From Alcanivorax sp. (GTDB taxonomy: Bacteria > Pseudomonadota > Gammaproteobacteria > Pseudomonadales > Alcanivoracaceae), in NCBI RefSeq assembly GCF_019431375.1, contig NZ_CP080267.1, positions 2,793,933-2,857,932 on the forward strand: a stretch of DNA of 64,000 nt, given 5' to 3'. The position numbers and the translations under genes were made by a program. The notes beneath the pieces were generated by a model, which saw nothing but the letters and a program-made list of their open reading frames with translations, made no database searches and was not told the origin of the DNA. Numbering within the stretch: the first letter of the stretch is position 1; every line of letters starts with the position of its first letter. Shown here one piece after another: positions 8,438 to 17,390 of the stretch.

Positions 8438-10111
8438 TCAATCCGACCCGGTTTTCTTCAATGCGGCTTGCCCACTCACCTCGGCACTGCCGATCCCGCG
8501 GGGGTCGCTGGCGGCGGTGACCTCATTGCTGTCCTTGCGCCACAGGATCGCCTGCATGTTGCCGTAGTCGCGGCCGGTGGAAACCACATGGTGGCCGCGC
8601 AGCATCAACTCCTTGGCGGCGTCGCTGCCGACAAATTCCGGCTCCGCCTGCACTTCATCGGGCAGGTACTGGTGGTGGAAGCGGACCCGGTTGACCCAGG
8701 CGTCCACCGGCTGGTTGTTGGCCGCTTCCAGCACGCCGAGCATGACCATGGTGATGATACGGCTGCCACCGGGGGTGCCGAGGATAGCCACGCGGTCGTC
8801 GAATTCCACGAAGGTGGGCGTCATGGACGACAGCGGGCGCTTGCCGGGGGCGATGGCGTTGGCCTCGCTGCCCACCAGACCATAGGCGTTAGGGACACCG
8901 GGCTTGGCGGAGAAATCATCCATTTCGTTGTTGAGCAGCACGCCGGTGCCCGGGGGCACGAAGCCACTGCCGAACGGCAGGTTGATGCTCAGGGTGGCGG
9001 CGACCCGGTTGCCGGCCTTGTCCAGCACCGACAGGTGGGTGGTGTGGAAACCCTCTTCCACGGTGAGCGGCTCGCCCAGGGTGTGGCTGGGGGTGGCTTC
9101 GTCCGGGTTGATGGTGCTGGCTCGCTGTTTGGCGTAATCGCTGCTCAACAGCTTATCCACAGGGATATCCACAAAGTCCGGGTCGCCCAGATAACGGGCC
9201 CGGTCCTGGTAGGCCCGGCGCATGGTTTCCACGATCAGGTGGGTGTCCGGTTCGCCATCGAACTGGCTGAGGATATTGAGGGCCTGGCCCATCACGATGC
9301 CACCGGCGGAGGGCGGTGGTGCAGAAACGATACGGGCATTTTTGAAGGTGCTCACGGTGGGTGAGCGCTCAATCACGTCGTAGTTGGCCAGGTCTTCCAG
9401 GGTCCAGATACCCCCGGCCTGCTCCACGCCTTCCACCAGTTTGCGGGCGACCTCCCCCTGGTAGAAGCCGGCCTTGCCCTTCTCGGCCAGCAGGGTCAGT
9501 ACCCGGGCCAGATCCGGTTGCTTGATCACATGGCCAGCGGGGGGCACCTTGCCATTGTGCAGGAAGATGGCGGCGGCTTCCGGAAAGCGGTTGAGCACAT
9601 CCTCACGGTAACCGGCGAGTTTGCGGTAGTGGTCTTCCACCTCGAACCCGTCCTTCGCCAGTCGGATGGCCGGGGCCAGGGAGTTCTTCAGGGGCAGCTT
9701 GCCGTAGTTGTCCGCCAGATGCACAAAGGCAGCGGCCTGGCCGGGGATACCGGCGGCGCTGGGGCCGTTCAGGGCCCAGTCACGCACCACCTTGCCATCG
9801 CGATCCTGGTACATGGTGGGGATGGCGGCGTCCGGGGCGGTTTCCCGGGCATCCACGAAGGTTTGCAGGCCGTCACTTTCCCGGTGCAGCAGCCAGAAAC
9901 CGCCGCCGCCCATGCCCGCCGAGTAGGGTTCCACCACGGCCAGCGCTGCGGCTACGGCAATGGCCGCGTCATAGGCATTGCCGCCCTGCTCGAGGATCTC
10001 CATGCCGGCCTCAGTGGCCAGTGGGTGAGCACTCGCTACCGCGTTCTTGCCCGGCCCGGCGGCCTGGGCACTGACGGCGATCAGCAGTAGAAAGGAGAGC
10101 AGAATGCGCAT
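8438..10111 (-). CDS. ggt: Gamma-glutamyltransferase precursor
   Basis: 557 residues from the ATG at 10111, which has GGAGGA upstream and starts a clear signal peptide (MRILLSFLLLIAVSAQAAG); the frame is open to 10291 but that part looks untranslated. The enzyme is periplasmic and self-cleaves to two subunits. The catalytic Thr is in FHTTHLSVLD, followed by LNNEMDDFSAKPG and PLSSMTPT, and GGSRIITMV lies further on. It hydrolyses or transfers the gamma-glutamyl group of glutathione and relatives. Length and motifs are standard. Confidence 0.93.
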   Translation of the reverse strand: MRILLSFLLLIAVSAQAAGPGKNAVASAHPLATEAGMEILEQGGNAYDAAIAVAAALAVVEPYSAGMGGGGFWLLHRESDGLQTFVDARETAPDAAIPTMYQDRDGKVVRDWALNGPSAAGIPGQAAAFVHLADNYGKLPLKNSLAPAIRLAKDGFEVEDHYRKLAGYREDVLNRFPEAAAIFLHNGKVPPAGHVIKQPDLARVLTLLAEKGKAGFYQGEVARKLVEGVEQAGGIWTLEDLANYDVIERSPTVSTFKNARIVSAPPPSAGGIVMGQALNILSQFDGEPDTHLIVETMRRAYQDRARYLGDPDFVDIPVDKLLSSDYAKQRASTINPDEATPSHTLGEPLTVEEGFHTTHLSVLDKAGNRVAATLSINLPFGSGFVPPGTGVLLNNEMDDFSAKPGVPNAYGLVGSEANAIAPGKRPLSSMTPTFVEFDDRVAILGTPGGSRIITMVMLGVLEAANNQPVDAWVNRVRFHHQYLPDEVQAEPEFVGSDAAKELMLRGHHVVSTGRDYGNMQAILWRKDSNEVTAASDPRGIGSAEVSGQAALKKTGSD

Positions 10112-10139
10112 GGGGTTCCTCCGTGGATGCGGATATTTT

Positions 10140-10173
10140 CTGTAGGAACACAGAGAGAGTGGCGCTCCTACAG
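10140..10173. repeat. GTAGGA...TCCTAC palindromic repeat
   Basis: Outer arms CTGTAGGA and TCCTACAG enclose a less paired centre. It is one of several REP-like elements in the window and lies just upstream of ggt. Confidence 0.55.
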
Positions 10174-10321
10174 GGGTTGTCAGCGTTATTATTATTGAGT
10201 GGCGATCCTGATGACGCGATCCAAGGCTACCGTTTCTGAACAGCCGGTACCCGCGACTGGTTCCGGTTCGCGGGGTTGGCCTGGCTGTCATGCCGGGGCT
10301 GACTGGCGTTGTCGGCTAACT

Positions 10322-10816
10322 TTATCCTTTCTTTCTTTCATGGCGTTTTTGCTCCAGCGCTTCTGCCACCAGCGGTGGCACGAAGTTGCTCACATCTCCG
10401 TCCAGCAGGGCGATTTCGCGGATCAGGGAGCTGGAGATAAAAGACAGGTGCTCCGCCGGGGTCAGGAAGACCGTCTCCAGTTCCGGGGCCAGTTGCCGGT
10501 TCATGTTGGCGAGCTGGAATTCGTATTCGAAGTCACTCACTGCCCGCAGGCCACGCAGCAGGATGTTGCCTTCCTCTTCCTTGCAGAAGTGAGCCAGCAG
10601 TTTGGAGAAGCCGGTGACTCGCACGTTGGGCAGGTGAGCCAGCACCTGATTGGTCAGGTCTACCCGTTCTTCCAGGGTGAACAGGGGGCCTTTCTTTTCG
10701 CTGGCGGCAATGCCGACTACCACTTCATCGAACATCTTGGCGGCCCGCTCTACCAGGTCCAGGTGGCCGTTGGTAATCGGATCGAAGGTGCCGGGGTAGA
10801 TTACGCGGTTGGTCAT
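10322..10816 (-). CDS. coaD: Phosphopantetheine adenylyltransferase
   Basis: 164 residues from the ATG at 10816, matching the usual ~160 residues; the frame is open upstream but without homologous sequence. It catalyses the penultimate step of coenzyme A synthesis (4'-phosphopantetheine + ATP to dephospho-CoA). The nucleotidyltransferase signature YPGTFDPITNGHLD is near the N-terminus, LLRGLRAVSDFEYEFQ in the middle, and ISSSLIRE near residue 130 is the second nucleotide-binding motif. Confidence 0.96.
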   Translation of the reverse strand: MTNRVIYPGTFDPITNGHLDLVERAAKMFDEVVVGIAASEKKGPLFTLEERVDLTNQVLAHLPNVRVTGFSKLLAHFCKEEEGNILLRGLRAVSDFEYEFQLANMNRQLAPELETVFLTPAEHLSFISSSLIREIALLDGDVSNFVPPLVAEALEQKRHERKKG

Positions 10817-10912
10817 GCTTGGCTCGCTCTGTCGCTGAATACCGTGCCCGGCCTGGCGCCGGGCACCCACAATGCCCGCAAGCATACCCCAAGCGTCTGC
10901 AAAGATGCAGGG

Positions 10913-11977
10913 TCAGGCCGGATACAGGTCGGGCTGATCACGTCGATATTGTTGGTACCAGCGGGCGCTGGCGGCGATCACCGCTTCCATGGCGGGGCGC
11001 GTTAGCCCTTGCTGTGCCAGGAAGGCATCGGTACTGGCAGTATCGAAGCGGGTGGGCTGGATAAAGTGCAGGGCCTCCGGCCAGGTGTTCATCAGTCGCG
11101 GCATGCCGGGCAGGCGCAGCAGGGCCGCCAGTACCGGGATCGGCAGATGCCGTTGCGGGGCCCGCCGTCCCAGAGTATTGGCAGCGATGGCCAGCAGGCC
11201 CTGCAAGTTGGGTGTGTCCGGATCCAGGGCCAGTAACCGTTGCGGCACGGTGTCGCTGGTGGCGGCAACGGCAATCAGTGCCGCCAGATGGTCCACGGCC
11301 ACCAGCGGCAGCCAGTGCTCCGGGCTGCCGGGTACCATGGCCAGGCGCCCACTCGCCAGGTTGTCGAGCAGGGCAAACAGGGGCTGGGCAGTATCCAGGG
11401 TGCCGTTCTGGCTGTGCCCGGCCACGGTGGCGGGCTGCACCTCCACCAGATCCAGATCGCTGGCCGCCGCCAGGGCGCGCACCCGGATCGCTGCTTCCAG
11501 CTTGCTGGCTTCATAACCGCCGGCCCGGCGGTAGACGGCTTGCCAGTCCACTTGCTCTGGATCGTCGCCGGTGATCCCCAGCCGCTGCAGATGCTCCCGG
11601 TTTTCCAGCATAAAGCCACTGATAAACACCAGCCGGCTGCCATGGCGTCGGGCCAGCTCGGCCACCGCCAGGCTGCCGGCCACATTGGTGCGGTGGGCAC
11701 TGTCCCGATCAAGCTGCCAGGCAAAGCGGGCACCCAGGTGAATGATGGCCCGGGGCGCGGGCAGATCCGCCGGCAGGCCCAGGCCGGGCAGATCCAGATC
11801 GCCCGGCACCGCCTGCAGGCGCTCGCCCTGCCCGCCCAGGGCATTCACCTGCTGGCGCAAGGCGGGGAGCTGGCTGTCCGGCTGGCGCAATACCGCCAGG
11901 ATGTCATGGTGATGGCTTAACTGGGCGCAGACATGGCGGCCGATAAAGCCGCTGGCGCCGGTGATGAGCAGGGTCAT
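10913..11977 (-). CDS. NAD-dependent epimerase/dehydratase (extended SDR)
   Basis: 354 residues. The Rossmann motif GASGFIG is at residues 7-13 and the catalytic YxxxK is seen as YEASKLEAAIR. A Ser/phe-rich strand LVFISGF precedes it. The family acts on nucleotide sugars, steroids or aldehydes; the substrate cannot be told. It is divergent from the MerR regulator at 12132 and its own promoter overlaps a MerR-type operator (12007-12038), so it is the likely target of that regulator. Confidence 0.85.
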   Translation of the reverse strand: MTLLITGASGFIGRHVCAQLSHHHDILAVLRQPDSQLPALRQQVNALGGQGERLQAVPGDLDLPGLGLPADLPAPRAIIHLGARFAWQLDRDSAHRTNVAGSLAVAELARRHGSRLVFISGFMLENREHLQRLGITGDDPEQVDWQAVYRRAGGYEASKLEAAIRVRALAAASDLDLVEVQPATVAGHSQNGTLDTAQPLFALLDNLASGRLAMVPGSPEHWLPLVAVDHLAALIAVAATSDTVPQRLLALDPDTPNLQGLLAIAANTLGRRAPQRHLPIPVLAALLRLPGMPRLMNTWPEALHFIQPTRFDTASTDAFLAQQGLTRPAMEAVIAASARWYQQYRRDQPDLYPA

Positions 11978-12006
11978 GGCAGGTCTCCGTGATGAGGTAT
12001 GCCACC

Positions 12007-12038
12007 ACCCTAAAGGGTAGAGTATGCTCTAAGGTCAA
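12007..12038 (-). promoter_or_regulatory. MerR-type promoter/operator driving the SDR gene
   Basis: On the minus strand, TTGACC (12038-12033) and TAGGGT (12012-12007) are separated by 20 nt, the over-long spacer typical of MerR-controlled promoters. The spacer holds the dyad TAGAG-TATG-CTCTA (12018-12031). It lies 30 nt upstream of the SDR start and about 95 nt from the MerR gene. Confidence 0.7.
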
Positions 12039-12048
12039 CAGCGAATTA

Positions 12049-12119
12049 AGGAGCCTCTGAATAACTCCTTGCACGCTTCAGTCTACGCTGAGTACGCAAG
12101 GAGTTATTCAGAGGCTCCT
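12049..12119. repeat. Long perfect inverted repeat (24-nt arms), MITE-like
   Basis: Arms 12049-12072 and 12096-12119 are exact reverse complements (outer ends AGGAGCCTCTGAATAA and TTATTCAGAGGCTCCT) around a 23-nt loop. It lies between the MerR-type promoter and the MerR start codon, so a hairpin would form in the MerR leader transcript. The ends resemble insertion-sequence termini, but no transposase is present. Confidence 0.75.
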
Positions 12120-12131
12120 CAAGAGGCGGCC

Positions 12132-12515
12132 ATGCAGATTGCCGAACTGGAACAGCGTACCGGGGTAAACCGCCACACCCTGCGCTACTACGAAAAGGCT
12201 GGCCTGCTGCAGGAAGTGGAGCGGCGCGGCAACAATTACCGGGACTACCCGGAAAAGGCGGTGGAGCGGGTGGCCATGGTGCGCCAGCTCAAGGTGCTGG
12301 GCTTTTCCCTGCGCGAGATTCGTGAGGTGCTCGATGCCTTGCGCAGCGACAGCATCGATTGCGAACAGGGTGCCGTGCTGATGGCGGAAAAGAAGGCAGC
12401 GGTGGACGACAAGATTCGCGAGCTGAAACAGGTCAGCGCCTTGCTGGGCCGGGAGCAGCAGCGGCTGGAAGACAGCGCGGCGGCATTGCGCGAAGAAGGA
12501 CGCTGCAAGGGGTGA
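12132..12515 (+). CDS. MerR family transcriptional regulator
   Basis: 127 residues. The N-terminal winged HTH is clear (MQIAELEQRTGVNRHTLRYY then EKAGLL), followed by a dimerisation coiled coil (about residues 75-120) and a short tail ending EEGRCKG. Only two Cys are present (C77-region SIDCEQG and C125-region RCKG), so a metal effector is possible but not shown. The divergent SDR gene has a matching long-spacer promoter. The SDR pairing suggests a response to aldehydes or other reactive compounds, which is inference. Confidence 0.88.
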   Translation: MQIAELEQRTGVNRHTLRYYEKAGLLQEVERRGNNYRDYPEKAVERVAMVRQLKVLGFSLREIREVLDALRSDSIDCEQGAVLMAEKKAAVDDKIRELKQVSALLGREQQRLEDSAAALREEGRCKG

Positions 12516-12860
12516 TTGTTAGCACAGAGGGTGCAGGGTTCACGGAGGAAAAAGGTTCATGTGCGGTTACGGGAATTCAGACCTCTGACGTCCGACCTCA
12601 GACCCTGTACCACTCTCCCTCTAGTCTGTGATGAACCAGGATAAGCAGGCTGACGATGTCGATGCTGCTGGGTGTGAAGTAAACAATGTCGGGTGATTTT
12701 TCTCTTTCTGCGTTCCGTTTTTTTCAAAAGACCGTTTTGGTCAATGAATGGTGTTTTTGGTGAACACCCTTGCCTGACAATAGAGCACAAGCGCTGGAGA
12801 TTTTGCCGAGCTCTGCTTAGCGTAGGGATCCCTTCTTCGTGCGGCTTCAGGGAGTCAATC
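12516..12860. other. Intergenic stretch without a recognised gene
   Basis: 345 nt. It opens with CACAGAGGGTGCAGGGTTCACGG... of the type also seen after the TetR gene near 19838, probably a dispersed intergenic repeat. The remainder is AT-richer than its neighbours. A short open frame on the plus strand continues into the next gene but lacks a start signal. Nothing else recognised. Confidence 0.5.
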
Positions 12861-13439
12861 ATGGGCGCGTCACAAGCAAGCCAGAACGGCGTTAAAGAAA
12901 TCAGTTTTGCGGCAGCTCAGCAGGCTGGTCGGGTATCCCCTGACGATGCGCTGGCCATTTATGATGCGCTGGAGCCGATTGAGACGGATTTCATGATCGG
13001 TGCCTGGAAAGGCGAAGGCTTCGAAACCGGTCATCCGCTGGATGGCGTGCTGGAACGTTGCCACTGGCATGGCAAGCGTTTTGACAGTGCGGAACACGTC
13101 CACCCGCTGGTCTTTCGCAAGGCGTCCGGCAAGCTCACAACGGTAAAGCCGTTGCTGGTGATGCCGGGGCTGGGGTTGCTCGACCGATTGCCGTTCCTGA
13201 AGTCAGAGCGCGTCGGAAAGGTGTTCCAGTGGATGCTGCCACTGCTGTCGGGTCGGCAGTCAGCTGCCCGCCTGCGCATGGTTACCTATCGGGGAAAAAC
13301 CTCGGCCACCATGTCCTACGACAACCTGCCCATCAATGATGTGTTCCGCAAGGTGGATGACAACACCGTGCTCGGCATCATGGACCTGAAACGCATGAAG
13401 CAGCCGTTTTTCTTTGTGCTGCGTCGCGACGACCGCTGA
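12861..13439 (+). CDS. GXWXG/DUF4334 domain protein
   Basis: 192 residues from the ATG at 12861 with GGGAG upstream. The GXWXG motif is seen as MIGAWKGEGFETGHPLDG (about residues 42-59). The C-terminal half carries the DUF4334 pattern RLRMVTYRGKTSATMSYDNL ... INDVFRKVDDNTVLGIMD. Such proteins are cytoplasmic, of unknown function, and common in actinobacteria and marine gammaproteobacteria. No operon partner is evident; the next gene follows 88 nt later. Confidence 0.8.
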   Translation: MGASQASQNGVKEISFAAAQQAGRVSPDDALAIYDALEPIETDFMIGAWKGEGFETGHPLDGVLERCHWHGKRFDSAEHVHPLVFRKASGKLTTVKPLLVMPGLGLLDRLPFLKSERVGKVFQWMLPLLSGRQSAARLRMVTYRGKTSATMSYDNLPINDVFRKVDDNTVLGIMDLKRMKQPFFFVLRRDDR

Positions 13440-13527
13440 GTCTTTCTGCCAGAATACCCCCTGAATAATAAGGAACGTCTGTGGGAGCGGTGCCTCCCAC
13501 TGGGAAGATCGATTCGGGGGAAGGCGT

Positions 13528-14001
13528 ATGGCCGAGTGGGCACCGCAATACAGCAAGGCTGAGCGTATCCGCCTGCTATTGTTTCATGCCGCCTGGGCTG
13601 TGCCGCTTTTCCTGCTGACGGAATTTTTCTTTTTCCCCTGGTTTGAACGCTATCTGGAAACCGCCCACTGCCACCGCTACGGGGCGTTCAATGGCCTGGA
13701 GCTGGTGCTCTATGGCCTGTTTATCGGCTTGCCGCTGGGATTGGCGCTGCTGGTGCTGGCCATCGAAGGCCGGCACAGTTTTCAGATATTGCGGCTGGGG
13801 CAGTTGCCCTTGCCCGGCGAAAAAGTGTTTCGCCCTACCCGCTATGTGTACGGCCATCGGGCGCGTATCAAACCGCTGATCTTTTTTCTGCTGGTCGTGT
13901 TTTTGTGTGGGGTGTCGGTGCAGGGGTTTTTCTGGGCGGATGCCATGATTGGCGAGCTGTCGCCGGACGTTAGCCGGTGCCTCGGCGTACCTGTCGCCTA
14001 G
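13528..14001 (+). CDS. Hypothetical membrane protein
   Basis: 157 residues with three hydrophobic segments (about 16-36, 55-77 and 112-133) and short polar loops. It ends with a soluble tail LSPDVSRCLGVPVA. I do not recognise the family. The start ATG at 13528 follows GGGGGAAGGCGT. It may be co-transcribed with the preceding DUF4334 gene. Confidence 0.6.
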   Translation: MAEWAPQYSKAERIRLLLFHAAWAVPLFLLTEFFFFPWFERYLETAHCHRYGAFNGLELVLYGLFIGLPLGLALLVLAIEGRHSFQILRLGQLPLPGEKVFRPTRYVYGHRARIKPLIFFLLVVFLCGVSVQGFFWADAMIGELSPDVSRCLGVPVA

Positions 14002-14013
14002 CGATACATTCTC

Positions 14014-14081
14014 CCGTAGGAGCGTCGCTGGCGGCGCGATTCCATGCGTTGGCTATCGCGCCGCCAGCGACGCTCCTACGG
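14014..14081. repeat. REP-like palindrome with 27-nt perfect arms
   Basis: Arms 14014-14040 and 14055-14081 (starting CCGTAGGAGCGTCGC) are perfect reverse complements around a 14-nt loop. It lies between two convergent genes, where it can also act as a bidirectional transcript end. Related elements are at 10140 and 17391. Confidence 0.8.
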
Positions 14082-14159
14082 ATAGGTGGGGATACCGGCA
14101 ATTCAGGTTTTCCGCAGGATGTAGTTCGCCTTAGACTCAGTGCACCCTATGTGATGGGC

Positions 14160-15023
14160 TCAATAACCACTGTCCTCGGCGTCGCCGCTGAGCCGCTCAC
14201 GGCGTTCCTGTTCTTCCTCGAACGCTGCCTTGATTTCTGCCAGCACGTCTTCCACATCGGCGATGTGCCCGTCGTCTTCCACATGCCCGGTAAGCTCGCT
14301 GTCCGGGGTCAGTTCGCCGCTTTCATACAGAGCCCAGATTTCCTGGCCGTAACGGCTGCCGCGCAGTGACGGGGCGTACTGGCCGTAATAGCGGGTCATG
14401 TTGTCCACGTCCCGGTAGAGCATGGCCTCGGCGCTGTTATTGGCGGCGGCATCCACGGCCTGGGGCAGGTCGATGATCACCGGGCCGTAGTCGTCCACCA
14501 GCACGTTGAATTCCGACAGGTCGCCGTGGATGATGCCGGCGCACAGCATGCGCACCACGTATTGCATCATCAGGGCATGATCTTCTTCTGCCTGCTCGGC
14601 GGACATCACCACCTCGCTGAGGCGCGGGGCCACATCGCCTTCATCGTCGGTGACCAGCTCCATCAGCAGCACCCCTTCGAGCATGTCGTAGGGCTTGGGC
14701 ACGCGCACGCCGGCTTCTGCCAGTCGGCGCAGGGCATCCACTTCGGCGCTCTGCCAGATCTTTTCCTGCTGTTCCCGGCCGAACTTGGAGCCTTTCTCCA
14801 TGGCCCGGCTGCGGCGGCTGTTACGCACCTTGCGGCCTTCCCGGTACTGGGCGGCTTTCTTGAAGTTCCGTTTGGCGGCTTCCTTGTAGACTTTCGCGCA
14901 GCGTATCTCGTCGCCACAGCGGACCACGAAGATATCCGCTTCCTTGCCACTCATAAGACGGCTGATGACCTCGTCGATGAGACCGTCATCTACCAGGGGT
15001 TGTAATCGTTGCGGGGTTTTCAT
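14160..15023 (-). CDS. RIO-type serine protein kinase
   Basis: 287 residues. Kinase motifs of the RIO1 class are visible: the catalytic loop IIHGDLSEFNVLV and the metal-binding loop VIIDLPQAVD in place of DFG. The N-lobe has KEADIFV and the Lys in CAKVYKEA. The C-terminal tail is strongly acidic (DVEDVLAEIKAAFEEEQERR). Pseudomonas homologues of this class are annotated as RIO1 family regulatory kinases; the target here is unknown. It stands alone, convergent with the gene at 13528. Confidence 0.88.
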   Translation of the reverse strand: MKTPQRLQPLVDDGLIDEVISRLMSGKEADIFVVRCGDEIRCAKVYKEAAKRNFKKAAQYREGRKVRNSRRSRAMEKGSKFGREQQEKIWQSAEVDALRRLAEAGVRVPKPYDMLEGVLLMELVTDDEGDVAPRLSEVVMSAEQAEEDHALMMQYVVRMLCAGIIHGDLSEFNVLVDDYGPVIIDLPQAVDAAANNSAEAMLYRDVDNMTRYYGQYAPSLRGSRYGQEIWALYESGELTPDSELTGHVEDDGHIADVEDVLAEIKAAFEEEQERRERLSGDAEDSGY

Positions 15024-15161
15024 GCCGCACTTATACCCTATTTGGCGTCCGGCTTCCCCTGCTACCTGAGGTTTTCGGGGTGAAATGGGGGGCGGCTACG
15101 ATGGTGAAGGGAGCAACCCTGCCCCGTTGGGTGCCAACGGAGCAGGGAGGTTTCGGGCGGG

Positions 15162-16778
15162 TCAGGCTTGCAGCTTGTCCGCCAGGGCGGTGGCGTTGCG
15201 GGCGCTCATGCCGTAGATGGTGAGCTGCGGGTTGACCCCCAGGCTGGTGGGGAATACGGATCCGTCGATGACGTACAGGCCGTTCAGATACTTGTAGCTG
15301 CCATCGCTGTTCACCACACACCGGGACTCATCCTGACCCATGGCACAGCCCCCCATCACATGGGCGCTGCCCAGACCGGTGATGACAGGGTCATAGGCCA
15401 GCGTGTTGATGCCGTCCCTGGCCTCTTTCCAGCTGTTGTAATAGCCGGCATGGGCGTGGCTGGGACGGATTTTTCTGGCGCCGGCGGCGAAGTGCATTTC
15501 CGCCATGGTCAGGTGGGAGCGCTTGGCGCCTTCCAGCAGATAATCGTCAACGGGATAGTCGATGACCGGCTCGCCATTGTCTCGCAATTCCACATTGCCA
15601 CCGGGGTTGTCGGCGTGGAAACCATCTCGCAACAAGGCGATGGAGGATGCCAGGTTCGGCAGCTGCTCGATTTCATTGCGGGCGTCGCCACCGTAACCGC
15701 CCATCAGGGCACCGGTCAGGCCCGGGTGCATGGGCATCATTTCCAGCTTGTAGCCCGCCGGGCCGTCCACGCCATGCTTGAACACGAACTCGTCGGAATA
15801 CAGGGATTGCGGCGCGCCGTAATACGGCGCCACTTCCTGGTCGTAAATGCCGAAGGTGAAGGTGGTGGGGTGCAGGAAGGTGCGCTTGCCCACCCTGCCC
15901 TGGGGGTCCGGTGCCTCGGAACGCAACAGCAGGGCCGGGGTCTGGATGCCGCCGCCGGACGCAATCACGGTTTTCGCCTTGACGGTGACCGTGGCGCCGG
16001 TGGGCACCTTGTCGTTGTTGAGCGGACGCACTTCCACCCCGGTGACGGTATCGCCGTCGATAAGCAGGCGGTGGGCCTGGGCGCTGTGGATCAGGGTGGC
16101 GCCATTATTCATGGCGGCAGGCAGGGTGGTCACCAGCATGGATTGCTTGGCGTTGGTGGGGCAGCCCATACCGCAGTAACCGATGTTCCAGCAGCCTTCC
16201 ACGTTGCGCGGGATCACCGCCCATTCCCAGCCCAAAGCGTCACAGCCTTTTTTCAGCACGTCGTTATTGGCGTTGGGGGGCATGATCCATTGGCTGATCT
16301 TGAGCCGTTCTTCCATCTTCTGGAACCAGGGGTCCAGATCCTTGCGCAGCAGGTTGTCCACGCCGAAGGTGTCCTGCCAGTACTGCAGGGTCTCGCTGGG
16401 CGTACGGAAGGAGCTGGTCCAGTTGACCACGGTGGTGCCGCCTACCGTGCGGCCCTGCAGGATGGTCATGCCGGCATCCTTGGTGGCGCGCATGGCGCCC
16501 TCCTGATACAGGTCCCGGTAGGCCTGGCCTTCGTTCAGGGTGAAGTCGTCGGAGCTCATCAGCTTGCCGGCTTCGATAAGAATCACCTTGAGCCCGCGCT
16601 GGGTGAGAATTTCCGCGCTGACACCACCGCCGGCACCGGTGCCAATGATCACCACATCCGCTTCCAGGGTGCGGTCAGCAGAAACGGTGCGCCCGTCGAT
16701 CACATCCCAGCCATTCTTGATGCCGGTTTTCCACGGGTCGTTGATGCCCTTGATGGGCAGGGAAGACAGATCCTGCAT
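15162..16778 (-). CDS. GMC family oxidoreductase (alcohol dehydrogenase type)
   Basis: 538 residues, FAD-dependent. The dinucleotide-binding motif VVIIGTGAGGGVSAE is at residues 42-56. LQGRTVGGTTVVNWTSS follows at the usual FAD loop, and the C-terminal motifs GSAHVMGGCAMG and NPQLTIYGMSARNA hold the expected active-site His/Asn neighbourhood. The class oxidises alcohols to aldehydes. AAGGA precedes the start. Upstream by 48 nt is a Tat-exported partner, and the aldehyde dehydrogenase at 17509 could take the product, suggesting an alcohol-to-acid route. The substrate (fatty or aromatic alcohol) is inference. Confidence 0.88.
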   Translation of the reverse strand: MQDLSSLPIKGINDPWKTGIKNGWDVIDGRTVSADRTLEADVVIIGTGAGGGVSAEILTQRGLKVILIEAGKLMSSDDFTLNEGQAYRDLYQEGAMRATKDAGMTILQGRTVGGTTVVNWTSSFRTPSETLQYWQDTFGVDNLLRKDLDPWFQKMEERLKISQWIMPPNANNDVLKKGCDALGWEWAVIPRNVEGCWNIGYCGMGCPTNAKQSMLVTTLPAAMNNGATLIHSAQAHRLLIDGDTVTGVEVRPLNNDKVPTGATVTVKAKTVIASGGGIQTPALLLRSEAPDPQGRVGKRTFLHPTTFTFGIYDQEVAPYYGAPQSLYSDEFVFKHGVDGPAGYKLEMMPMHPGLTGALMGGYGGDARNEIEQLPNLASSIALLRDGFHADNPGGNVELRDNGEPVIDYPVDDYLLEGAKRSHLTMAEMHFAAGARKIRPSHAHAGYYNSWKEARDGINTLAYDPVITGLGSAHVMGGCAMGQDESRCVVNSDGSYKYLNGLYVIDGSVFPTSLGVNPQLTIYGMSARNATALADKLQA

Positions 16779-16826
16779 GGCGTTGTCCTTTTATTCTTGG
16801 CTGTTGCAGAGGCAAAGAAAGGTCGA

Positions 16827-17360
16827 TCAGGCGACAATTTTCTGCGGTGGTCCCGGGTAGCCGGTGCTGCGTGCGGCGTCGGGTTTCACATACCAGGCCA
16901 TGAACATGGGTTGGGTGAGCCCCTTGAAGGCCATGCGCGACAGGCCGCGATCACTGGATGACCAGTGGGCCAGGGTCTGTTGCAGCTCGTCCTCGCTCTG
17001 CTCGGCAAAGCTGGCCCAGGTGCCGGTGATAAACCAGCGGGCAGCGCCCAGTTGCATCAGGTCGAGAATTTGAAAGAGGGTGGCACGGGTGCCGGGCATG
17101 GCCCCTTCCAGCAGGTCGTCGTAGGCTTTCATGCCGTCTTCGGCGCTGGCCCCCACATCGGTAAGCGCCTTGCCCAGCACGGCGCCGACCAGGGGGGTAA
17201 GCAGGTCCACGTCCTGCTGGCGAAAATGGCGATACCCTGCCGCCGGGCCGTCATTGCTGGAACAGCCGGTGAGCAGGGTGAGGCTGGAGCCGGTGGCCAG
17301 CAAGGCACTCCCGGCGGCGCCCAGCTTGAGAAAGCTGCGGCGATTGAGTCCCTGATCCAT
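16827..17360 (-). CDS. Tat-exported small partner of the GMC oxidoreductase
   Basis: 177 residues. The N-terminus has a twin-arginine signal (NRRSFLKLGAAGSALLATGS) and a following LLTGC that may be lipidated. The mature part resembles the small subunit (gluconate 2-dehydrogenase subunit 3-like) found with GMC dehydrogenases: helical, with AARWFITGTW and FKGLTQPMFMAWY. It is 48 nt upstream of the GMC gene in the same direction. The likely role is assembly or electron transfer of a periplasm-facing dehydrogenase, by analogy. Confidence 0.8.
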   Translation of the reverse strand: MDQGLNRRSFLKLGAAGSALLATGSSLTLLTGCSSNDGPAAGYRHFRQQDVDLLTPLVGAVLGKALTDVGASAEDGMKAYDDLLEGAMPGTRATLFQILDLMQLGAARWFITGTWASFAEQSEDELQQTLAHWSSSDRGLSRMAFKGLTQPMFMAWYVKPDAARSTGYPGPPQKIVA

Positions 17361-17390
17361 AGCGCACTCTTCTTTTTTTGTTGGTGGTTA

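Noticed and set aside
15168..16961. 597-codon plus-strand frame opposite the GMC oxidoreductase
   Set aside because: Antisense shadow of a GC-rich gene; the minus strand carries all GMC motifs.
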